Source: Pseudomonas paraversuta
Lineage (GTDB): Bacteria > Pseudomonadota > Gammaproteobacteria > Pseudomonadales > Pseudomonadaceae
Direction of reading: 5' to 3'
Assembly (NCBI RefSeq): GCF_904063065.1
Contig: NZ_CAJFCL010000008.1
Location: forward strand, 62,001-126,000
Length of the DNA: 64,000 nucleotides
The notes beneath the pieces are model-generated. The model was not told where the DNA came from and did not search any database. It saw only the letters and a program-made list of their open reading frames with translations. Both the position numbers and the translations under genes were made by a program. Shown here in pieces: positions 1-6,624 of the stretch (positions are counted from its first letter, which is position 1; every line of letters begins with the position of its first letter).

Positions 1-488
1 AGCAAGTATTCGCCAGGCTTTAGCCGCAACTTGCGACACAGCAGCCGGAACTTGGCTTGCTGTGCTTCGTCCAGGCTCTCTTCACCGGTTTCGAAATAGC
101 CACAGGAATAGGCCATGTCACGGTCAAGCCACAGCTGGTAGAAGTCGTTGGATAGATCGTAGTGATAGGAAATGGATGCAGCGTCTGTGGCTTTGTCGTG
201 GTGAACACGAGATGGCGCCGTGTCTTCTTCCTCGATAAGCGCCTGACTCAATTCATCACACACCCGTATGACTTCACTGATGGACCCCTCCAGTTCGAGT
301 CGTCCTTCAACAAATGCACTCCCCAAAAGATCAAGGCTCGGGTGAGTAAACTCAGCCACCAGAGCCGGATCCTTGACCACAATCGTAACGCTGGGCGTCA
401 GGCCAAAACTGAACTCGTGACCGTCCCAAAGCCTTAGGCGTAATGGAAGCTGAAGTTTCTGTAAGGCCGGTGGAAGTTGCGCGAGCAT
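1..488 (-). CDS. cfa: Cyclopropane-fatty-acyl-phospholipid synthase, N-terminal part (runs off the window)
   Basis: The frame reads open from an ATG at 488 to the window edge (162 codons), so only the N-terminal part is present. It begins MLAQLPPALQKLQLP and contains SISYHYDLSNDFYQLWLD followed by MAYSCGYF. This is the hallmark entry into the SAM-dependent methyltransferase domain of CFA synthases, where the substrate loop precedes the SAM-binding fold. These enzymes transfer a methylene group from SAM to cis double bonds of unsaturated phospholipid acyl chains at the inner membrane, typically on entry into stationary phase. The start is supported by AGGAGG 8 bases upstream. The catalytic C-terminal half lies outside the window. 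Identification by motif is strong; the gene cannot be checked for completeness here. Confidence 0.9.
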   Translation of the reverse strand, partial: MLAQLPPALQKLQLPLRLRLWDGHEFSFGLTPSVTIVVKDPALVAEFTHPSLDLLGSAFVEGRLELEGSISEVIRVCDELSQALIEEEDTAPSRVHHDKATDAASISYHYDLSNDFYQLWLDRDMAYSCGYFETGEESLDEAQQAKFRLLCRKLRLKPGEYL

Positions 489-524
489 CTGTAATCCTCC
501 TACATTTCAGACGTAAGATTACAG
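489..524 (-). promoter_or_regulatory. Inverted repeat in the cfa leader, enclosing the ribosome binding site
   Basis: CTGTAATC (489-496) and GATTACAG (517-524) are perfect 8-base arms 20 bases apart. In the cfa mRNA the second arm abuts the AUG and overlaps the last base of AGGAGG. A hairpin here could therefore limit ribosome access. The pairing is seen; a regulatory role is inferred. Confidence 0.4.
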
Positions 525-573
525 GGTAGTTGATTAACAGAAACTTTCAGCCCCATGGGCCAGAAGGTTGAAG

Positions 574-1359
574 CTAGAGCGTGCGACGGTTTAGAAACCC
601 CAAGCTCAACCAATCCTTGAACCAGGTCACGGCCTGCAGTGCCGCCCCTTCTTCATGGGTGACTTCGAGTGCTGAGCACAGTTGGGCAAAAGACCACCCG
701 CGGTTCATGCCTTGCAAAGCACTGGCCTCTTCAACGCCGAGGCTGCGATATTGACAGACCTGCCCGGAGCGCCAGATCAGACACACTTCCATGGCTTCAA
801 TCCCCTCGCTGGGCACAAAAGATTCACCGGCTTTGTACGCCTGCCAGAGCATCAACGTGTTGAACCGGCACTCTACCCACTGCGCACTCGGGACCAGCTC
901 AACCTGTAAGTCGGGCCAGGCACTCGCGGGCAAAGCAGTCATCTCTTCACAGGTTAGAGGCTGCCGGGAGGGTGCATCGAAGGCCAGGGTGAAGGCCCAT
1001 TCCAGAGTCGCCATTTCAACCAGAGGTGCTGCCTGTTGTTGATCCAGATACCCCGATAAAAACCCGGCGAAACCTGCACCGAACCAACGCAGGCTGAAAT
1101 GCGCAGAAGGACACTGTCGGATGTAAGCAACCGCCCATTGCTCGAACTCCGCGTCGCCAACCCAATACACCAGCGCCGGATAGTCGCCCCGCAGGGCTTC
1201 AAGCAATCGCCCGCGATAAGCATTGTGATAAATCGCCAGCCCGCCGGATACGTCCAGCGTAGGGCCCCCCTGCAAGCTGGTCACCCATGACGAAGGCGCC
1301 TCTACGGCATCACTCAGCAGGTAATTTTCAAACGCCAGTTGCCATTCATTCAGGCGCAT
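574..1359 (-). CDS. bufC: BufC/HvfC-type partner protein (DUF2063 family)
   Basis: A 261-residue protein beginning MRLNEWQLAFENYLL, with GLAIYHNAYRGRLLEALR near residue 40. That helix-rich DNA-binding-like motif is typical of the DUF2063 (HvfC/BufC) family. Members accompany DUF692 enzymes in RiPP operons and are thought to bind the precursor leader and present it to the MNIO enzyme. The start overlaps the end of bufB by 10 bases, so the two genes are probably translationally coupled. No catalytic residues are expected in this family. The role rests on family knowledge and gene context; the exact mechanism in this organism is inferred. Confidence 0.82.
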   Translation of the reverse strand: MRLNEWQLAFENYLLSDAVEAPSSWVTSLQGGPTLDVSGGLAIYHNAYRGRLLEALRGDYPALVYWVGDAEFEQWAVAYIRQCPSAHFSLRWFGAGFAGFLSGYLDQQQAAPLVEMATLEWAFTLAFDAPSRQPLTCEEMTALPASAWPDLQVELVPSAQWVECRFNTLMLWQAYKAGESFVPSEGIEAMEVCLIWRSGQVCQYRSLGVEEASALQGMNRGWSFAQLCSALEVTHEEGAALQAVTWFKDWLSLGFLNRRTL

Positions 1360-2195
1360 AGCGATTTTCGCTCTACAACCTGTTGCCCCAATTGGCGAGC
1401 CTTGATCAGCTCGGCCATCAAGGTTTCAAAGGGCGGGTAATGGTCATCGCGCTCAATTAAAGTCGCAACCGGGCCCAGGCGCTCCAGGGTTTTTTGATAC
1501 AGCGCCCAGACCGGGTCGCTTATGGGCTGATCATGGGTATCGATCACGTAGTCGCCATAATCACTGTGGCCGGCCAGATGCAACTGGCGGATTTTTTCAG
1601 CGGGCAAGCTGCTGATAAATTCCCAGGGATCAAAGCCATGGTTGCGCGCGCTGACATACACGTTGTTTACGTCCAGCAATAACTCGCAGCCGCTGAGTTG
1701 AGTCAGAGCGTCAAGAAATGCCCACTCGGTAAATTCATCAGCACTCGAACGCACGTAACTGGAGACATTTTCCAGGATCAACGGCCGGCCCAAAAAATCC
1801 TGAACCTGGCGTACTCGCCCGGCGATGTAATGCAGACTTTCTTCGGTATAGGGCAAAGGCAGCAAGTCATGGAGCTGATGCGCATTGCCCCGGCTCCAGC
1901 ACAAATGATCTGAAATCCAGACCGGCTGCACCCGTTCGGCGAGCTTTTTGAGCTGGCGTAAATACTCGAAGTCCAGCCCATGGGGGCCGCCGATCGATAG
2001 CGATACACCGTGCATGACCACAGGGTATTGCTCGGCAATCGCCTCGAGATAAAACAGCGCTTTGCCACCCTCGACCATATAGTTTTCGGAAATTATTTCG
2101 AACCAGTCCACCGCCGGCGACTGTTCAAGTATCGGTTGATAGTACTCACTGCGTAATCCGAGGCCGTAGCCCGGGCGGGGAAGGTTTTTTTGCAT
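1350..2195 (-). CDS. bufB: DUF692 multinuclear non-heme iron oxidative enzyme (MNIO), BufB-type RiPP maturase
   Basis: A 281-residue TIM-barrel protein of the DUF692/MNIO family. Visible family motifs are GYGLGLRSEYY at the N-terminus, WFEIISENYM, HGVSLSIGG, ISDHLCWS, LLLDVNNVYVSA and HLAGHSDYGDYVIDTHD. The conserved His, Asp, Glu and Asn residues in these motifs form the iron site in the family. MNIO enzymes oxidise cysteines of RiPP precursors into heterocycles or related groups. I chose the ATG at 2195 (MQKNLPRPGYG) because the longer open frame would run into bufA and adds a poor N-terminus. It follows bufA by 65 bases and overlaps bufC, which makes a bufABC unit. A role in making a copper-sequestering bufferin is inferred from homologous operons. 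Confidence 0.88.
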   Translation of the reverse strand: MQKNLPRPGYGLGLRSEYYQPILEQSPAVDWFEIISENYMVEGGKALFYLEAIAEQYPVVMHGVSLSIGGPHGLDFEYLRQLKKLAERVQPVWISDHLCWSRGNAHQLHDLLPLPYTEESLHYIAGRVRQVQDFLGRPLILENVSSYVRSSADEFTEWAFLDALTQLSGCELLLDVNNVYVSARNHGFDPWEFISSLPAEKIRQLHLAGHSDYGDYVIDTHDQPISDPVWALYQKTLERLGPVATLIERDDHYPPFETLMAELIKARQLGQQVVERKSLCA

Positions 2196-2260
2196 CACGG
2201 CATTCTCGCTGAAGTACCCGCAGCAACTATCAGTACTGCCGCGGGCACATGGCTGTTGGA

Positions 2261-2512
2261 TTATTTTCCGACCGTGCCACCTGCTTCCATACACGCTGAT
2301 TGAGTCATGGCCTTGAAGCCCTGGCCTTTGCAGGCACCCTGCCCCTTGCAGGCATTGTCGGCGGTTTTACAATCGTTCATGCCTTTGCACGAGGTCACAC
2401 CATAGCAATGCACTTGCGCATCGGCGGCTGACACTTGAGTGGCGACACCGGCAAACAGGGAGGCGGCGGCAAGAGCAAGAGCGGCACCCGCCGCTGCGGA
2501 TTTGATAGTCAT
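2261..2512 (-). CDS. bufA: Bufferin-type RiPP precursor / periplasmic metallophore (BufA family)
   Basis: An 83-residue protein with a Sec-type signal peptide (MTIKSAAAGAALALAAASLF, probable cleavage after VSA near residue 29). The mature part is small and rich in Cys and Lys, with six cysteines in HCYG, SCKG, DCK, ACKGQG, ACKGQG and SACMEAGG contexts. This layout matches BufA precursors encoded beside BufB and BufC, in which cysteines are modified and the exported peptide binds copper. The start at 2512 has GAGGAT 8 bases upstream; an upstream ATG in the same frame would add an unlikely segment before the signal peptide. The precursor identity is well supported by composition and neighbours. 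The modification chemistry and metal specificity are inferred. Confidence 0.85.
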   Translation of the reverse strand: MTIKSAAAGAALALAAASLFAGVATQVSAADAQVHCYGVTSCKGMNDCKTADNACKGQGACKGQGFKAMTQSACMEAGGTVGK

Positions 2513-2535
2513 TTTTGTATCCTCGATGAGCGTCA

Positions 2536-2575
2536 TGGTACGTCGGGCAAACACAATGTCAGCTGCGACGTACCA
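2536..2575. promoter_or_regulatory. 10-base inverted repeat upstream of bufA
   Basis: TGGTACGTCG (2536-2545) and CGACGTACCA (2566-2575) are perfect arms separated by 20 bases. They lie in the 110-base gap between bufA and the ATPase gene, 24 to 63 bases upstream of the bufA start. They could be an operator or a leader hairpin for the buf operon. There is no direct evidence for the protein that would bind. Confidence 0.45.
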
Positions 2576-2622
2576 CTAGAGATCCACCGGGCAAACTTGT
2601 TACAGCGGCCACTCGAAATATT

Positions 2623-4536
2623 TCAACGCTCATCGACCAATGCCTGCAAAGGCTCGTGGAACCTCAACAATCGCCCTGCATTGCCCAATACCAACAATGT
2701 ACTGAGGTTATGCAACAGCGCGGCAATCATTGCCCCCGCCACGCCCAGCCAACCAAACGCGGCAGCGGCGACGATGGCCAGGGTCCAGCCCAGACCTATG
2801 ACCACATTGACCTGCAGGGTGTGCCGGCATGCACGGCTCAACCGCACGCACGTGCCCAGGCGCCGTAAATCACTGCCAATCAGCACAATGTCGGATGAGG
2901 CCAGAGCGATGTCGGAGCCGCCCGCGCCCATGGCCACACCCACCACACCAGCCTTGAGTGCCAGTGAATCGTTGATGCCATCGCCCACCACCATCGGACG
3001 AAAGCCCCGCTCGATTTCGCTCAACACCCGGGTCAATTTATTTTCAGGCAAAGCCTGGGCCTGAACCTCGCTGATGCCCACCACCCGGGCCAAATGCTCT
3101 GCGACACTCTGACGGTCACCGGTCAGCAACACCTGGCGCCCGAGCCCCAGCTCACGCAACTCGCTCAAGGCTTGCCGGGCCTCAGGCTTGACGCTGTCGG
3201 CGAGCAACAACCAGCCCAGAAATTCCCCGCCCAGGGATAGGCCGGCAATGGGTCCGTCGTGCCCGGGTACCGGGGTAGTGACGATGCCCAATTGCTTGAA
3301 CAACTCGGGGCGCCCCAACGCCGCCTCACCCTGCCCGGTACTGGCGACAACGCCCAACCCCTGGCGCTCACGAACCTCGGTTAGCGCCAGCATCTGCTCG
3401 TGACTCACCAACCCGGCCAGCGCCCGGCTTACCGGATGACTGCTGGCCGCGCCCAAACTGGCGGCAAGTTGCAGCAGAGGCTGGTGCCCGGTCAGATCAG
3501 ATTCAATGGCTTGCAGGCGCAAGGTGCCGTACGTCAGGGTGCCGGTCTTATCCACCACCAGCGACGTAAGGTCGGCCAGCTCTTCAAGAAACGCCGAGCT
3601 GCGGATCAATATCCCGTGGCGCGCCGCCACCGCAATCCCGGCAATGGCCGTCGCCGGTGCCGACAACACCAAAGCGCAGGGACACGCCGCGACCAGCACG
3701 GCGAGCATCGCTTGTGCATCGTTGGTGATAAACCATGTGACCGCCGCGATCATCAACACCAACACCATGTAGCCGCCGGCATACCGCTCCAGCAACCGGG
3801 TGATGGGCGGTTTCGAGCGCTCGGCGTTTTGCATCAGGGCGATCACTTTGCCCAGGGTCGACTCATCGCCGGTTCGCGTGACCTCTACCCGTAACAATCC
3901 ATCAAGGTTGATCGCCCCGCCAAAGATCGGCATCCCCGCGCTCACTTCCAGGGGTACTGACTCACCGGTAATCGAAGCGGTGTCCAGACTGGCCTGGCCC
4001 GACAGCACCACGCCATCGGCCGGGACCCGGTCACCGGCGCGCACTTCAACCTGATCGCCGCGCTTCAGACTGGCGTTGTCGACTTCCTGCAAACTGCCGT
4101 CTGCTTGAAATAAACGCGCCTGGCTGCGGGTTAATTTGCCCAGGGCGTGAATCGCTTCCTGGGAGCCGATGACACTGCGCTCTTCGAGTACGTGGCCAAA
4201 AATCATGATGATCGGCAGCAATGCCGCAGTCAGCAAATCGCCGGTGGCCCATGCACCGAGCATCGCCAGTGCAATCAGCTGATCGGTGATCCCGTGCAGG
4301 CTCGGATAGCGCAGGCTGTACCACGCCGAACGCATGACCGGCACCGCGACCAGCAGCGATGCAAATCCCAGCAGCAACTGACTGGTACCGACTTGCAGTG
4401 GCATGAACCAGCGCCAGACCAGGCCCAGGCCCAACAGACCCAGCGCCAGCATGGCCAGAGTGAGCTGGCGGGCGGCGCTGCGTTGTTCAGCGCTGGTCAG
4501 CATACCGACGGCGGGCTGTGTGGCAGAGGTACTCAT
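2623..4536 (-). CDS. CPx-type (P1B) heavy-metal-transporting P-type ATPase
   Basis: A 637-residue integral membrane ATPase with all core motifs: TGES in the actuator domain (near residue 190), the metal-path motif ACPCALVLSAP in a transmembrane helix (near 285), the phosphorylation site DKTGTLT (near 330), the SSHPVS histidine-proline motif (near 367) and the hinge GDGINDS (near 520). It exports or moves a transition metal across the inner membrane. No N-terminal CxxC heavy-metal-associated domain is present, so it is a short form. The last membrane helices carry HNLSTLLVLGNAGRLL, which does not let me choose between copper, zinc and other metals. It overlaps the preceding SPFH gene by 4 bases (ATGA), so it is the last gene of that operon. 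Confidence 0.92.
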   Translation of the reverse strand: MSTSATQPAVGMLTSAEQRSAARQLTLAMLALGLLGLGLVWRWFMPLQVGTSQLLLGFASLLVAVPVMRSAWYSLRYPSLHGITDQLIALAMLGAWATGDLLTAALLPIIMIFGHVLEERSVIGSQEAIHALGKLTRSQARLFQADGSLQEVDNASLKRGDQVEVRAGDRVPADGVVLSGQASLDTASITGESVPLEVSAGMPIFGGAINLDGLLRVEVTRTGDESTLGKVIALMQNAERSKPPITRLLERYAGGYMVLVLMIAAVTWFITNDAQAMLAVLVAACPCALVLSAPATAIAGIAVAARHGILIRSSAFLEELADLTSLVVDKTGTLTYGTLRLQAIESDLTGHQPLLQLAASLGAASSHPVSRALAGLVSHEQMLALTEVRERQGLGVVASTGQGEAALGRPELFKQLGIVTTPVPGHDGPIAGLSLGGEFLGWLLLADSVKPEARQALSELRELGLGRQVLLTGDRQSVAEHLARVVGISEVQAQALPENKLTRVLSEIERGFRPMVVGDGINDSLALKAGVVGVAMGAGGSDIALASSDIVLIGSDLRRLGTCVRLSRACRHTLQVNVVIGLGWTLAIVAAAAFGWLGVAGAMIAALLHNLSTLLVLGNAGRLLRFHEPLQALVDER

Positions 4537-5591
4537 TGTCCGGCTCCCTGAATAATCAGACGGGAATCATCTTTCGGGTCAACGCTGGTGACAGAACCCG
4601 CCTGCCCCAGAATGTTCGGCAAGCGCTCGCGGTACAGACGTAACAGCAAACCCGGATCACTCCCGGCCTGTTGCACCTTGGCCAGACTGGCAATGGCCGA
4701 CGTGTCGGCCTGCGCCTTGGCCAAGCGCTCACTGGCTTGAGCCCGGGCTTGCTCGACGGTGCGGTCGGCTTGCTGGGTCGCGGTCTGGGAAAGTTTGGCG
4801 GCATCGTTGCGGGCATTGGCCACGGCCTTTTGCGCTTGTTGGCTGGCCGTCAGTACCGCGTTGAACGCATTCACCGCGGGGCCCGGCAAACTCGATTGCA
4901 CATCAACCCGTACCACTTCCAGTCCCAGCCCCTGCCCGGTGGCACTCAATGCCGCGAGTTGCTGGTTGACGCCCTGGACCAAATCGCCACGCAAGCGCTC
5001 GCGTCTTTCTGCGGCCTGGCTGTCACTGCCGATCAGTTCAGGGCGCGCCACCAGAATAGTGTCCAGGTCCCGCGCCGCCGTAAGGGCTACCGCGCTGCGG
5101 GTCACCAATCGGTCCAGCGCCGGCAAAACGTGTTCGCCCTGCAGCACAAACCCATAGGGTTGGGTGACGTTGTAAAACACCCGCACATCCAGTTGCACCA
5201 CCCCTGCGTCGCCGGTCAATAAATACCCGGAGCCAGCCAGGGCATCATTGATCGGTGTGGCAAACGAGGCCACGCGATCGGCCTGCAGCGCCACATCCGA
5301 GCGCAACAGGTTTTCGATGCGGCGCTCGCTCACCCGATCTGCCGCAGGCACGATGACCACTTGTTCGAAAGGCCTTGGCCAGGCCAGCAGCAGCCCGGCA
5401 TTTTGAATCCGGTCCAGTGCACCCATGCGTAACACCACCGCACGATTTTGCGGATCGATCTGGCGTACGTTGGAAACGCCCCAGGCGATGGCTGCAAACA
5501 CAGTGACCGCGTACAGCCCCAGAAAAGCCAGGCGCCCGGCCTGCTGCCACGGGCTGCTGCGCCCCGGAATCTCATCAGGTGTCCGGCTCAT
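4533..5591 (-). CDS. SPFH/band-7 membrane protein, HflC-like
   Basis: A 352-residue protein with one N-terminal membrane helix (about residues 17-39). An SPFH (prohibitin-homology) domain begins QIDPQNRAVVLRMGAL. An Ala/Gln/Lys-rich coiled-coil region (about 220-320) follows. Such proteins form large membrane-anchored assemblies; HflC itself, with HflK, cages the FtsH protease. This copy is not the usual hflC, which sits beside hflX/hfq. Its start overlaps the upstream SPFH gene by 4 bases and its stop overlaps the P-type ATPase start by 4 bases. Coupled expression with the ATPase suggests it organises or controls that pump, but this is inference. Confidence 0.85.
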   Translation of the reverse strand: MSRTPDEIPGRSSPWQQAGRLAFLGLYAVTVFAAIAWGVSNVRQIDPQNRAVVLRMGALDRIQNAGLLLAWPRPFEQVVIVPAADRVSERRIENLLRSDVALQADRVASFATPINDALAGSGYLLTGDAGVVQLDVRVFYNVTQPYGFVLQGEHVLPALDRLVTRSAVALTAARDLDTILVARPELIGSDSQAAERRERLRGDLVQGVNQQLAALSATGQGLGLEVVRVDVQSSLPGPAVNAFNAVLTASQQAQKAVANARNDAAKLSQTATQQADRTVEQARAQASERLAKAQADTSAIASLAKVQQAGSDPGLLLRLYRERLPNILGQAGSVTSVDPKDDSRLIIQGAGQ

Positions 5592-6613
5592 GGCGTCGAT
5601 CCAGCCTTGGGGTCCAGGTTCGGCGGGCCATCCACCAGCACCCGGAAGGGAGCGGCGTCGGTGCGCAAAATAATTTTTGTGCCCGGATTAACCATGGTTC
5701 CCAAGGTATCGAGCGAACGCAGCAAGTTGTACAGCTGCGGCGAGCTGGCATAAGCCCGGCCATAAATCTGCGCTGCTTCCACCCGCGACTGGGCCTCGAT
5801 AGCGGCTGCTTTAACACTGGCATCCGCTTGCAGAATCCGCGCATCACGCTCGGCGGCGGAACGGATTTGCGCCGCTTCACGCTTGCCTGCCGCGGTACGT
5901 TCTGTGGCGATGGTTTCGCGCTCGGCGCGCATCCGGTCAACCGTGGCGGTGAGCGTGACCGAGGGCAGTGTCAACCGCTCGACACCTACCTGGAGCACAC
6001 GAACCCCATAGGTACAGAGCAATTGCTGTTCGATCTGCTGGCGCAACTGCGCTTCAAAATCGGCGATTTTGACTTGGCTGGCATCCGTATTCACCAGGCT
6101 TGAGAGATCAAAACTGGCGGCGGTGGTTTCCAGCGCCGAGCCCACAAACGTACGGATTTGCCGGGCCGCTTCGTCTGGCTGATTCTGCACTGCACGCATA
6201 AAACGCTGCACGTTTTCGGTATCGGGCTGTACCTGCCAGGCCACATAGGCCTGAACGATAATCCGCAGACCATCCCGGGTGCCAACGTCCTGCAAGCCGC
6301 TGGAGGTAGTGCGCAGACGTAAATCCACCGGCACGCTGATTTCAAACGGAGTCGGCCAGCGCCAGCCTAGCCCGGGTTCGAGCAGCACCCGCGCCGGGTT
6401 GCCAAAGCGGGTTATTACCGTCGCTTCGCCGGATCGCACTTGCACCAGACTTGCCGCGGCTACGGCAAACAGCACCAGCAATGTCGCCCAACCCATGCGC
6501 CGCCACGGAAACGGGCCCGGTTCATGGCCCGCGCCATGATGATGGCCATGATGTGAACAGCCATGGTGATGGCCGCTGTGATCGTGTTGCTCAGGTGAAT
6601 GTGACTGAGTCAA
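5588..6613 (-). CDS. SPFH/band-7 membrane protein, HflK-like, with a histidine-rich N-terminal tail
   Basis: A 341-residue protein. The first ~33 residues are strongly His-rich (QHDHSGHHHGCSHHGHHHG), with one cysteine, a composition typical of transition-metal-binding tails. A membrane helix follows (about 40-60), then an SPFH domain starting SGEATVITRFGNP and a long Arg/Ala/Gln-rich coiled coil. The start is TTG at 6613, supported by AAGGAG 7 bases upstream; no ATG lies before the His-rich stretch. If SPFH topology is as in HflK, the tail would be cytoplasmic. It is 11 bases after the polytopic SPFH gene and overlaps the HflC-like gene by 4 bases. Metal binding is inferred from composition and from the co-encoded metal ATPase. 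Confidence 0.83.
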   Translation of the reverse strand: MTQSHSPEQHDHSGHHHGCSHHGHHHGAGHEPGPFPWRRMGWATLLVLFAVAAASLVQVRSGEATVITRFGNPARVLLEPGLGWRWPTPFEISVPVDLRLRTTSSGLQDVGTRDGLRIIVQAYVAWQVQPDTENVQRFMRAVQNQPDEAARQIRTFVGSALETTAASFDLSSLVNTDASQVKIADFEAQLRQQIEQQLLCTYGVRVLQVGVERLTLPSVTLTATVDRMRAERETIATERTAAGKREAAQIRSAAERDARILQADASVKAAAIEAQSRVEAAQIYGRAYASSPQLYNLLRSLDTLGTMVNPGTKIILRTDAAPFRVLVDGPPNLDPKAGSTP

Positions 6614-6624
6614 AAGAGGGCTCC

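Noticed and set aside
2196..2294. N-terminal extension of bufB in the open frame
   Set aside because: It runs into bufA and gives no family-like sequence; the ATG at 2195 matches DUF692 N-termini.
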